From contig NC_058341.1 of the NCBI RefSeq assembly GCF_905475395.1, positions 59,775,501 to 59,839,500 on the forward strand: a DNA stretch of 64,000 nucleotides, read 5' to 3'. The stretch is from Chrysoperla carnea (lineage: Eukaryota; Arthropoda; Insecta; Neuroptera; Chrysopidae). Below are positions 25,001 through 34,460 of the stretch, in pieces. Numbering within the stretch: the first letter of the stretch is position 1; every line of letters starts with the position of its first letter. The notes under the pieces were generated by a model, which saw only the letters and a list, made by a program, of their open reading frames with translations, was not told the DNA's origin and did not search any database. A program made the translations under genes and the position numbers.

Positions 25001-26826
25001 GATAACTTTACCAATGATTTCCAGTATAATTTTCAAGAGAGAGTTGAAGCAAAATTAGCCTCCTACAAGGATTTTGACATTGTCTCTTACTATAATTTCA
25101 AGAATTGCTGTCACTTTAATTTAAAGCCTTCTGTATATGGTGGAGAGGAAAATTTTCTATGTGAAGGGCTGCAGAGAAGTCTAATTTCAATAGCGTAAGA
25201 ACAGACGTCAAAAAAGTGAGATTTAAATTGGATTTGTTCTAAATATAACACTGTCTATACATGGTATTTCAACAATACTAAATTAACAATTTAAAGTTTT
25301 TAAAGTCATACGTGACTGAATGCAAAAAAGAACTCAAACATTTTTACATACAATTTATTTTATTTGGGGGAAAATGTTTAGGAACAAAAAATGTTGTTTC
25401 TTTTATAACTCACAAATTTATAACTCAAAGCGATTTTCTATCTCTTATCAATTACGAATCCGAGATGACTTTTAAATGACCATATAATTCCAAGACAAAT
25501 CAAAGTCAAATTCATTTAAGATGTCCCCTTTTGAGCATAAAAATTTTGGTTTCACAAATTTTTCTCTGAGAATTATAGATTCAAAAATATTTAACGTGGT
25601 TATAGCTAGAGGTTTCCTATAAAACAAAGTTTTATCGAAAATTTTCTTTGTGTCCTCGTTTATGGTTCACTCTTTATTTTTTGGTTAATTCTACCTGACT
25701 CACTTTGTAAAATAAACTAGAAGGGCAGTATAGTTATTAGATAACAACTATATAAATAAGTTTTGAGAATATTTTCGGAGTCTTAGAGTCCCAAGTACTA
25801 GAATTTACAGTTTAAGTTTGGTTTGTATTAAAAAAATTTATTTTTTTTTAATAATTAGACTGCATTTAGAGATATATTTACAAAATATTATTTACACAAC
25901 CTTCAGTAAAATGGTTCTCAATTAAATTTTTGCATGATCCAAAGGCCATTAATGGTGATATTACACAAACTTCTGGACCATTTACGTATGCAGCAAGATA
26001 TGGCAATATATTTGGATGATGAAATTGTCTAGTTAAAACGATTTCATGCTAAAATTTATATCTTTTAGAACTCTTACTGATTTCAAATTCATGAAATTTG
26101 ATTCAAGTCTACATCAAAACATTCATAATTAAGGATTCAAAAAATATCTCTTAAAAAATTTAACAATTTATTTTGTTAACTGTACAATAATTTTCACAAA
26201 AGCAGAAAGCTCCTTAGACTAGTGGACCAATCCACACTCCAATCATTTCTAAATTGAATCAAACGCGAAATCTCTACTTCATTTTAATTTTATTGCATGC
26301 ACATATTACATTTTAATTTCTATTTTAATCAACTATAAAATCCCCAATTTTAATTACTTCATTTTATGTGGCGAATTCTGGTAAAATTCCTGGTCAAATC
26401 TCGTCGCTACAGTTATTATACTCAGTTATTTTAACTTTTAAAATATAAAAACGTGAAATAATTGAAAAAAATTAAAGATTCGAATTTACGATTACCGAGG
26501 TTTATTGTTAACAAATCATATAAATTTGTCGCTATATTTCTGTCTTAACGTTTACTAAATTATTAACAGTCCACTACACGCTGACAATATAAGAAACACT
26601 CGAATGAAATCACTTTCGTTTGATGTAGACTTGAAATAAGTATAAGTACCTCAATTAAAACTGTGTCTTCTTTTGCTTTATCCATATTAAATTTTTTAAT
26701 GGCAACTAGAGTATTTGAAGGAATATGTCTTGATAAATGAATTACGGCTATACCATTACAACAATGTCCTAAGTATGATATACTCTGATAATGTGAATCA
26801 TTTGTATCATAAGAAGATTCCATCAT
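22069..26826 (-). CDS. STRAD: STRAD pseudokinase (STE20-related adaptor), 7 exons, 370 aa
   Basis: STRAD binds and allosterically activates the LKB1 kinase together with MO25, upstream of AMPK. Exons in transcription order: 26650-26826, 25901-26048, 24628-24712, 24387-24558, 24021-24204, 22552-22824, 22069-22142; all introns are GT-AG and phases match. Visible family traits: [12 protein letters not shown] in the N-lobe; [12 protein letters not shown] in place of the HRD loop, so the catalytic Asp is absent; LTGFRY in place of DFG; LSPEVL (APE equivalent); [13 protein letters not shown]. The C-lobe has [16 protein letters not shown] and a tail LLHPVMPI. The extreme C-terminus is EWDF, equivalent to the WEF tail known to bind MO25. 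Unusually the N-lobe keeps VAIKK, the ATP-binding lysine that human STRAD-alpha lacks. The exon 5 donor (GTAATT) is weak. At 370 aa it is somewhat shorter than vertebrate forms. Confidence 0.92.
23155..23305. repeat. AT-rich palindrome in STRAD intron 5
   Basis: AAGTTACTAAAATAATTATT at the left is matched by its complement near 23272-23297. Several TATTTTAAAT-type words lie between. The palindrome abuts the family D copy. Confidence 0.6.
23265..23800 (+). repeat. Family D dispersed repeat (copy 1)
   Basis: About 530 bp, matching 58915-59490 in opposite orientation over nearly its whole length. Shared blocks include GGTAGGTATTTCTTT, GCATATGATCACGTAAAAAA, ATGTATACATTCGATCTTG and AATCCGACGGTATCTGACGC-like sequence. 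It has no coding frame and its class is unknown. Confidence 0.8.
23870..23985 (+). repeat. Family B fragment (5' part)
   Basis: It contains ATCAAGGTATACTAAGTTTA, then GTCCCAAGTTTGTAAC and TTGATGCTA. The match breaks off after about 110 bp, so the copy is truncated. Confidence 0.65.
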
Positions 26827-27049
26827 TATTTTTTTTTATAGTAGTTAATGTCTAATTATTTATTATTTGTTTATAAAAATATTATTTTTGAGTGTATTTT
26901 TTTAATACTTTTATTAATGTCAAAATGACATTTTAAAATGATACCGGGTCATAGAATTATATTTTATTAGACTACATACTACAGACTTCTAAATACTAGG
27001 ACTCTACAAATGTGATTAAGATCAATCACCATTTTTGTGCTAATTCGTC

Positions 27050-27495
27050 CAGGGTTGCCAGAAAGTTTTCATTCAAGTCGCCCCATCTGTGATCGAAAGT
27101 CGCAAAATATTCTGAACAGTCGCCCAATAAAAGTTTGAAAATACCTTAGACATAACAGACTTGAATTTACCAGGTAATTTGAAATTGATTTTTTCTAAAT
27201 AAAAATGCTGAGAAGAACTAAAATAAATTTGTGTATACTCTTTTATAATATAATAATTTTAGAGTCAATGGAAAAACTCACGAATATGAATTTGATATAT
27301 TTATTCACTTATTTAAATAAGTGAAATTTATTACTTTTCACACTAAAAAATACAGAGTACAGCAGATTTTCATGCAGCTGTACTGAGGAATGAAAAGCGC
27401 CTAATTTGCGACTTGTCGCCCAAACTCAAAAAAGGAGCGTATCCATGAAAAAAAAACGTCCAATTCGCGATAAATCGCCCCATCTGGCAACCCTG
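27050..27495. mobile_element. hAT-type MITE with 8-bp TSD, 446 bp
   Basis: The ends are inverted repeats: CAGGGTTGCCAGA on the left and TCTGGCAACCCTG on the right, with inner blocks GTCGCCCCATC / CGCCCCATC. The flanks are exact 8-bp duplications AATTCGTC (27042-27049 and 27496-27503). CAG-type ends with 8-bp TSDs define hAT. It is non-coding and sits about 220 bp upstream of the STRAD start codon. Confidence 0.9.
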
Positions 27496-27581
27496 AATTC
27501 GTCAACGATATTAAAAAAATTATGATAATTATAGTTTAAATAGTTTTTAATGATTTAAGGTGCGATTTTATAATGACTCTT

Positions 27582-27621
27582 GACCATAGAGGTTATAAAT
27601 AAGGAGAACGATCGCTACGTG
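27582..27621. repeat. Family A end fragment
   Basis: ACCATAGAGGTTATAAATAA then GGAGAACGATCGCTACGTG; this is a solitary outer terminus of the doubled-end type seen at the window start. It abuts the first full copy of the array. Confidence 0.7.
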
Positions 27622-28578
27622 CATGAAGAATGTAGAACAGGAGAACGATCGCTATAGAAAATATTGTCCCCAAAATATGTATAAAATAAGTGAGGCGCTG
27701 CGATCAATATGTAGTATCAATAAAAGCGGTCTGTTGTGCGCTAATTTCAAATGATATATCAATTTGTACATTATGCTAACAACAACAGCTAACTTCACAG
27801 ATACTACTTCTTGTTGACAGCGCGACTGGTGGCTGAAAAATGAACTATAAATTCTACAAATTTTTAGGGACAGGTACGCTAATGCTTTAGTACATAGCGA
27901 TCTTTCTCCTGTTCTACATTCTTCATGGCTACGTGCTAAAGCGCACCCATGAAGAATGTAGAACAGGAGAACGATCGCTGTAGAAAATATTGTCCCCAAA
28001 ATATGTATAAAATAAGTGAGGCGCTGCGATCAATATGTAGTATCAATAAAAGCGGTCTGTTGTGCGCTAATTTCAAATGATATATCAATTTGTACATTAT
28101 GCTAACAACAACAGCTAACTTCACAGATACTACTTCTTGTTGACAGCGCGACTGGTGGCTGAAAAATGAACTATAAATTCTACAAATTTTTAGGGACAGG
28201 TACGCTAATGCTTTAGTACATAGCGATCTTTCTCCTGTTCTACATTCTTCATGGCTACGTGCTAAAGCGCACCCATGAAGAATGTAGAACAGGAGAACGA
28301 TCGCTGTAGAAAATATTGTCCCCAAAATATGTATAAAATAAGTGAGGCGCTGCGATCAATATGTAGTATCAATAAAAGCGGGCTGTTGTGCGCTAATTTC
28401 AAATGATATATCAATTTGTACATTATGCTAACAACAACAGCTAACTTCACAGATACTACTTCTTGTTGACAGCGCGACTGGTGGCGAAAAATGAACTATA
28501 AATTCTACAAATTTTTAGGGACAGGTACGCTAATGCTTTAGTACATAGCGATCTTTCTCCTGTTCTACATTCTTCATG
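27622..28578. mobile_element. Family A MITE, three copies in an exact 326-bp tandem array
   Basis: Copies occupy 27622-27927, 27948-28253 and 28274-28578 (306, 306 and 305 bp). They are separated by the same 20-bp spacer GCTACGTGCTAAAGCGCACC. Each copy has inverted ends of about 37 bp: CATGAAGAATGTAGAACAGG then AGAACGATCGCTAT, and the complement. Copies 1 and 2 differ at very few positions (for example CTATAG against CTGTAG near the left end). The long minus-strand frames that span copies recur only because the DNA recurs. Confidence 0.9.
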
Positions 28579-28808
28579 AGCGCACCTATCCCTGAAAATT
28601 GTCACTACAGCTGTCATCAAGAAGTAGTATCTGTGAAGTTAGCTGTTGTTGTTAGCATAATGTACAAATTGATATATCATTTGAAATTAGCGCACAACAG
28701 CCCGCTTTTATTGATACTACGTATTGATCGCAGCGCCTCACTTATTTTATCCATATTTCGGGGACAATATTTTCTATAGCGATCGTTCTCCTGCCCATAT
28801 GCTTCATG
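28579..28808. mobile_element. Family A MITE, truncated inverted copy
   Basis: About 230 bp of the same element in reverse orientation directly follows the third array copy. It ends GCGATCGTTCTCCTGCCCAT then ATGCTTCATG. It lacks its first 70 or so bases. It ends 109 bp upstream of the zinc-finger start codon, so it probably lies in or next to that gene's promoter or 5' UTR. Confidence 0.85.
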
Positions 28809-28917
28809 GTTCAGGCTGTCATTGTAGGTTATGTTTACTGGAGTTGTGACTTAATGCTTGAACCTTTTGATAAATTTTGATAAGTTTTCGTGATAATAAT
28901 ATTAAATATTAAACAAA

Positions 28918-29883
28918 ATGGCAAATAATTATTTGTTTATTAATAAAAATAATATTAAAGTTGAAAAAGAATTACATACAGAACTAATTATTAAAAGTGA
29001 AATATTAGATGAAACTATTTTAATGGAAGGTGGACACATTACAAATGAAGAAGAAGGCAGCAATGATAGTGATAGTGTTGTGAGTGTAAAACATGAACCT
29101 GTTAGTGATGAAAATGATAAACACTTGTACACAATTAATTATGAAAACATTAAACTTGAACAAAAATTACATACAGAACTAATTATTAAAGATGAAACTG
29201 TTTTAGAAGAAAAATCATTTGTATGTGATGTTTGTAATAAAACATTTACTTCTCAACATAATTTAGTTGTACATAAACGTATTCACACCGGAGAAAAACC
29301 ATTTTCATGTGATGTTTGTAATAAAACATTTACTCAGAAAGGTGAATTAGTTAGACATAAACGTATTCACAGCGGAGAGAAACCATTTTCATGTGATGTT
29401 TGTAATAAAACATTTACTCAGAAAAGTAATTTAGTTAAACATAAACGTATTCACACCGGAGAGAAACCATTTTCATGCGATGTTTGTAATAAAACATTTA
29501 CTCAGAAAGTTGAATTAGTTAAACATAAACGTATTCAGTCCGGAGAGAAACCATTTTCATGTGATGTTTGTAATAAAACATTTAATGAGAAAAGTAATTT
29601 AGTTAAACATAAACGTATTCACACCGGAGAGAAACCATTTTCATGTGATGTTTGTAATAAATCATTTACTCAACAACATCATTTAGTTTTACATAAACGT
29701 ATTCACACCGGAGAGAAACCATTTTCATGTGATGTTTGTAATAAAACATTTACTCAGAAAGGTGATTTAGTTAGACATAAACGTATTCACACCGGAGAGA
29801 AACCATTTTCATGTGATATTTGTAATAAAACATTTAATGAGAAAGGTGAATTAGTTAAACATAAACGTATTCACAATCGATAA
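28918..29883 (+). CDS. C2H2 zinc-finger protein, 8 fingers, 321 aa
   Basis: Probable sequence-specific DNA-binding transcriptional regulator in the nucleus. The frame is uninterrupted from ATG to TAA. The N-terminal 95 residues are acidic and contain a diverged duplication: NNIKVEKELHTELIIKSE and ENIKLEQKLHTELIIKDE. Eight consecutive fingers of CDVCNKTF...L..HKRIH type, joined by TGEKPF/SGEKPF linkers, fill residues 100-321. Finger 4 ends HKRIQ instead of HKRIH, so its last zinc ligand is replaced by Gln. Fingers differ mainly at the helix positions that choose DNA bases (QKGE, QKSN, QKVE, EKSN, QQHH, QKGD, EKGE). No BED, KRAB or ZAD domain is seen. It is divergent from STRAD across a MITE-filled spacer. 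No specific orthologue is recognised; it looks like a lineage-expanded family member. Confidence 0.9.
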   Translation: MANNYLFINKNNIKVEKELHTELIIKSEILDETILMEGGHITNEEEGSNDSDSVVSVKHEPVSDENDKHLYTINYENIKLEQKLHTELIIKDETVLEEKSFVCDVCNKTFTSQHNLVVHKRIHTGEKPFSCDVCNKTFTQKGELVRHKRIHSGEKPFSCDVCNKTFTQKSNLVKHKRIHTGEKPFSCDVCNKTFTQKVELVKHKRIQSGEKPFSCDVCNKTFNEKSNLVKHKRIHTGEKPFSCDVCNKSFTQQHHLVLHKRIHTGEKPFSCDVCNKTFTQKGDLVRHKRIHTGEKPFSCDICNKTFNEKGELVKHKRIHNR

Positions 29884-29984
29884 AAAGTAGAAACAAATTT
29901 GTAAAAAAAGAACATCGCCGTTATTTAATTAATGCTCTTATTGCAAAATGTTATAAAATTATTCATGAATTTTTTTTAAATATT

Positions 29985-30205
29985 TATATTAGGAGAACAT
30001 GTTCAACAAACCCTGGTGGAAAAAATATTTGAAGAAAGAATAAGAAATTATGAAAAAGTCTTAGGAACTTTGAATTTCTCAACGTTTTCGGACTAGTCTA
30101 ATTCAGAGTTATTCAGAGTTCCTAATATTTTTTTAAAGTTTCTAAGACTTTTTCAGAGTTTCCTAAGACTTATCTTTTTTTCAAATATTTTTTCCACCAA
30201 GGAAA
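29985..30205. mobile_element. Palindromic element, about 195 bp
   Basis: CCTGGTGGAAAAAATATTTGAA near 30012-30033 is matched by its complement near 30180-30203. Inner words TCTTAGGAACTTTGAA / TTTCTAAGACTTTTTC-like give a second pairing layer. A TAGGAGAACATG word just before it (about 29990) matches the terminal word of the palindromes at 31.4 kb. Confidence 0.6.
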
Positions 30206-30358
30206 TTCAAAATAAAATTTAACAAAGAACTGTTCAAAAAAAATTCAGGATAAAATTATTGAAAATTTAGAAAAAATGAGAACGTTATCCCGAAAAATAA
30301 TTTTATACTGTTTAAAATAACCATTATTATTCATTCATATTTATTTTGGGTGAAATAT

Positions 30359-30566
30359 CCCTTGTGCAATATAAATCTGTTCTGGAAGTCAGAATATTTC
30401 TTCCGAAAGAGTCTCAATCAATTACCATTTACTGTCATTAAATGATTGATTAATAATTTATTTGATATTTTCAGACTTTTTCAGAGATATTTTTACTTTA
30501 CATATTCTTTTTCTGAATTTCAAATTAAATATTCTGACTTCCAGAACAGATTTATTTCTTCAAGGA
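30359..30566. mobile_element. Nested foldback MITE, 208 bp
   Basis: It is present in the first block and absent from the second, which reads straight through (GAAATATGTACAAA), so the boundaries come from the comparison. Ends CCCTTG...CAAGGA are inverted. A perfect inner inverted repeat, AAATCTGTTCTGGAAGTCAG then AATATTT, lies at 30373-30399 and 30527-30553. The flanks suggest a 2-bp AT duplication. Confidence 0.8.
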
Positions 30567-30898
30567 ATGTACAAATAAATATATATAATAAAATATTGTT
30601 TTTATCAATTTTTCTGGTTTAATTATTAATATTCAATATTATACCTACCTTTATCTTTCATCCTTTACATTGATTTCAGGAATATCAAACAGAACCTACA
30701 TTTTTAACAAAATATTACTACAATTATGCATTTATAGGTAAGTTTATTGAAAAAAAGGTAAGTAAAAAGAAATTCATGATGGGTAAGTTTAATATGAGTT
30801 AAATGAAAAAAGGTCAGTGGAAGGAAATAAGTTTATAGTAAAAAGTTGAGTAAAAGTTATTTATAGTACGTTATTGATTAACCTAATATGTCCAAAGT

Positions 30899-32604
30899 GG
30901 AGTAGTGGGTAGCTCAGTCGTCTCCGGTTACAAAGCACGTCGGTTCGTATCTAGGTTTGCCCCGAAATTTTTTTTATTAATTAAGTAAGAGAGTATATTT
31001 TATGTTATTTTAATTTCCACCCCTTGACAGAAGATTGATTTATGACATAAGTAGGAAGGTGGGACTAACATAATTACTTTTTTTCTTATTTTATGAAATA
31101 ACAATTAATTATTCATAGGTAATAGTTTAAGAAAATAAGTTTATTAGAAAAAGGTGAGTAAAAGTTTTATATAATAACATTATTGATTTGTATAAGATGG
31201 GGTAGTGGTTAGCATAATCGGCTTTGGTTATAGAGAACCTCGGTTCGTATCTAGTATTGTGTCGAATAAATTTTTAATTAAATAAGTTATACCGATAAAT
31301 TGTCACTTTTTTAGATAATTGTTGTGATGAACCATAAGCGACAAATAAGTAAGATTTATATTATTTTAATTCCCACCCCTGACAGAAGAGTGAGTTATGA
31401 TATAATTAAGAAAGTGGGACTAAACTAATTCCTTTTTTTTTTGTGAAATATCATGTTCTCCTATTACAAAATCTTCTAAAATTTCATTTAACAAGAATTT
31501 TAACAAACAACAAAAAGCAAGCAAAATAAGTATTTTTTTAATATTTTGTAATAGGAGAATATGATGGAGCTATATGACATGTTCTCCTATTAAAAAGTTT
31601 CAAATTTTAGCGTAAGCAAGCTATTTTTTAATTTTAGTACTACAATTTTAATATTTTGTAATAGGAGAATATGAGTGAGATAAACCTTGTTACATGTTTT
31701 CCTATTCAAAAATGATTTATGATTTTAAAGAATATTTATGATTATTTAAGTTCCCACCCCCTGAAATAATAGTGATTTATGACATATATATAAATGACAT
31801 GATTTATGACAAGAGGGCGGGTTTAACTATAAAAAGAGTGGAAAATTTAAACAACTGTAAAAATTCAATTATTTAAAAGTAAATACAGCACATCTACACC
31901 AGGATACGAACCAGGTTACTCTGGCTTCATAGGCAAGTGCTATATCCACACAGCTAACTGGATTATGTGTTATTTATAATTTTGATAATTTTGTGATTGT
32001 AATTGTGTGATAACAAAATTGATAATTTTTCTGAAATAAAAAATAGGATAGAAAATTTAAAAAATAAAAACAAAATTTAAAATTTATAAAGATTTTTATT
32101 TATTTATATTAATTTAGAAAAAAATGAAAACGTAATCCGGAAAATTGATTTTATACTGTATAAAAATGCCATTTTTATTCATTCATATTTATTTTTTATG
32201 AAATATGTACAAATATATATAATAATAAAATAACGTTTTTATCAATATTTCTGGTTTAATTATTAATATTCAATATTATACCTACCTTTATCTTTTATCC
32301 TTTACATCGATTTCAGGAATATCAAACAGAACCTACATTTTTAACAAAATATTACTACAATTATTCATTTATAGGTAAGTTTATTGATAAAAGATAAGTA
32401 AAAAGAAATATGGAATGGATAAGTTTAATAAAAAAGGTTAGTAAAAGAAAATAAAAACTAAGTTTAAGAAAACAAGTTTACTTAAAATAGGTGAGTAAAA
32501 GGTATGTGTATTACATTATTGATAATTAAAACATGTCAAAGTTGGAATAGTGGGAGAACACTAGTCTTGGGTTACACAGTCCCTCGGTTCGTATCCGGCA
32601 TTGT
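30899..32604 (+). repeat. tRNA-like Pol III promoter relics, plus orientation (3 copies)
   Basis: At 30899-30964, 31196-31262 and 32540-32604. Each has an A-box-like TAGCTCAGTCG or TAGCATAATCGG (weak in the third) and, 35-45 bases on, a B-box-like CGGTTCGTATC. The first reads GTGGGTAGCTCAGTCGTCTC. Stems do not pair as in a functional tRNA, so these are tRNA-derived SINE heads or pseudo-tRNAs. Confidence 0.6.
31442..31702. repeat. Palindromic tandem units with TTCTCCTATTA ends (array 1)
   Basis: Two units of about 110-120 bp: each starts CATGTTCTCCTATTA(C)AAA and ends TTTTGTAATAGGAGAATATG, an inverted repeat. A third start word, ACATGTTTTCCTATTC, follows. The internal sequence contains AAGCAAGC words. 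Confidence 0.75.
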
Positions 32605-33572
32605 CACGATTAATTTTTAATTAATTAAGCAATTATTATGCCAGAGAAATCAATTTTACTAACATAATTAATTTTTTTGTTTTTATGAAATAACATGTTC
32701 TCCTATTACAAAATCTTATGAAATTTCATTTAACAAGAATAAATTTTAGCATGCACAACAAAAAGGCAAGCAAAATACGTATTTTTTTTTAAATTTTGTA
32801 ATAGGAGAATATGAGTGAGATAAACTATAGGACATGTTCTCTTATTAAAAAGTATCAAATTTTAACGTAACCAAGCATTTTTTTTATTTTAGAACTACAA
32901 AATTTAATATTTTGTAATAGGAGAATATGAGTGAGATCAACTATGGGACATGTTCTCCTATTAAAAAGTATCAAATTTTAGCGTACCAAAGCTATTTTTT
33001 AATTTTAGTACTACAATTTGTAATAGGAGAATATGAGTGAGATAAACCTTGTTACATGTTTTCCTATTCAAAAATGATTTATGATTTTAAAGAATATTTA
33101 TGATTATTTAAGTTCCCACCCCCTGAAATAATAGTGATTTATGACATACGTATAATTAACATGATTTATGACAAGAGGGCGGGTTTAACTATAAAAAGAG
33201 TGGAAAATTTAAACAACAGGAAAAATTCAATTATTTTAATGTAAAAATTTAACCACACCAGGATACGAACCGGCGTACCTATGATTCAGACGGAAGTGAT
33301 ATACCCACACAGCCACCCAGCTTATGTTATACCACATAATTAACCTACTACTTACTTACCTTTACTGAATAATTAATTAATTGATAATTTTGTTCTAAAA
33401 TAAAAATTAGGATAGAAAATTTTAAGAATAAAACAAAATTTAAAATATATAACGATTTTCAGAAAAATTTTATTTAATCTAAAAGTAAAAATGTTAATCC
33501 CACCAGGATACGAACTATAGCGTGTTTTAGCTTCATAGTCAAGTGCTATACTCTCTCAGCTAATCGGCTTAT
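31892..33572 (-). repeat. tRNA-like Pol III promoter relics, minus orientation (3 copies)
   Basis: At 31892-31966, 33252-33325 and 33498-33572. On the minus strand each reads a TTAGCTG(T/A)GTGG-like A box, then a CACTTG..TATGAAGC middle. A B box GGTTCGTATCCTGGTG follows in the first two; the third has a weaker one. Acceptor and anticodon stems do not pair properly, so intact tRNA genes are excluded. They face the plus-oriented relics, giving convergent pairs. Confidence 0.6.
32693..33060. repeat. Palindromic tandem units with TTCTCCTATTA ends (array 2)
   Basis: Three units (start words near 32694, 32832 and 32948) are bounded by ACATGTTCTC(C/T)TATTA and TGTAATAGGAGAATATGAGTG. They correspond to array 1 but with one more unit, so unit number has changed since the block duplicated. 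Confidence 0.75.
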
Positions 33573-33772
33573 ATGTAATCTTATAATTAACTTAATACTT
33601 TACATTATAAATATTAATATTGATAAAAATAAATAACATAATTAAACATCAGTTTAAATAGTTTAATAAAAACATAGGTTTTGTAAACCTAAAATAAGAT
33701 AATTCTTTTAAAAGTTCAGAGAAAAAATTATTATTTTGTCGATAATCTCCAAAGCAGAAGTTTTTAAAATTC

Positions 33773-34077
33773 CATGAAGGTTATAGAACAGGAGAAAGAT
33801 CGCTATGTACTAAAGCATTAGCGTACCTGTCCCTAAAAATTTGTAGAATTTATAGTTCATTTTTAAGCCACCAGCCGCACTGTCATCAAGAAGTAGTATC
33901 TGCGAAGTTAGCTGTTGTTGTTAGCATAATGTACAAATTGATATATCATTTGAAATTAGCGCACAACAGCCCGCTTTTATTGATGCTACGTATTGATCGC
34001 AGCGCCTCACTTATTTTATCCATATTTCGGGGACAATATTTTCTATAGCGATCGTTCTCCTGCCTATATGCTTCATG
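33773..34077. mobile_element. Family A MITE, solitary full-length copy, 305 bp
   Basis: It starts CATGAAGGTTATAGAACAGG and ends CTCCTGCCTATATGCTTCATG with the inverted GCGATCGTTCTCC block. It is the best single reference copy for element length. Flanks TTAAAATTC / CTATAAAC show no obvious target-site duplication. Confidence 0.85.
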
Positions 34078-34162
34078 CTATAAACTTATACAGTATTCCT
34101 TATAGGTTCTAGAAGTCGCGAATATACAGCGTGTCTACTTAAGTTGGCTCCATATGGAAAAC

Positions 34163-34460
34163 TTTTTATACCATGCATATATGTAATATGCAAGGTATAC
34201 TAAGTTTAGTCCCAAGTTTGTAACGCTGAAAAATATTGATGCTACGAAAAAATTTTGGTATAGGTGTTCATAGAATCATCTAATTAGTCCATTTTCATTT
34301 GTCCGTCCTTCCGTCCGCCTGTGGGCACGATTACTCACAAGCAAAAGATAATAAGCTGAAATTTTTACAGCGTACTCAGGACGTAAAGACTGAGGACGAG
34401 TTCGTAAATGAGCAACATAATATGTCAATTGAGTGCAGGGTCAATATTTATAAATATATG
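34163..34460 (+). repeat. Family B dispersed repeat, 3'-truncated
   Basis: It runs from ATACCATGCATATATG through TTTAGTCCCAAGTTTGTAAC and CCGTCCTTCCGTCCGCC to GAGTTCGTAAATGAGCAACA, then loses similarity. The 63-codon forward frame inside it is a by-product of the repeat. Confidence 0.75.

Larger units (their letters stand above)
30262..33240 (+). repeat. Direct duplication of a 1.1- to 1.6-kb block
   Basis: The block at about 30262-31860 recurs at about 32112-33240. Matching stretches include TTTATACTGT...ATTCATTCATATTTATTTT, GGTTTAATTATTAATATTCA, GGAATATCAAACAGAACCTA, TTCCCACCCCCTGAAATAAT and GAGGGCGGGTTTAACTATAA. The first copy carries an insertion at 30359-30566. It also has an additional tRNA-like block (31196-31262) absent from the second. 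Neither copy encodes a protein. Confidence 0.8.

Noticed and set aside
27652-28450. Three overlapping minus-strand frames with nearly identical proteins (115-129 aa)
   Set aside because: They read across the 326-bp MITE array; protein conservation only reflects recent DNA duplication, and the inverted copy at 28579 gives the same peptide on the other strand.
31892-31966. A possible genuine tRNA gene on the minus strand
   Set aside because: A and B boxes are good, but acceptor and anticodon stems do not pair and similar degraded copies lie nearby, so it is a tRNA-derived relic.
30899-33572. A CRISPR-like array, because of regularly recurring short words
   Set aside because: The recurring units are palindromic, of unequal length and eukaryotic in context; spacers are themselves repeated.
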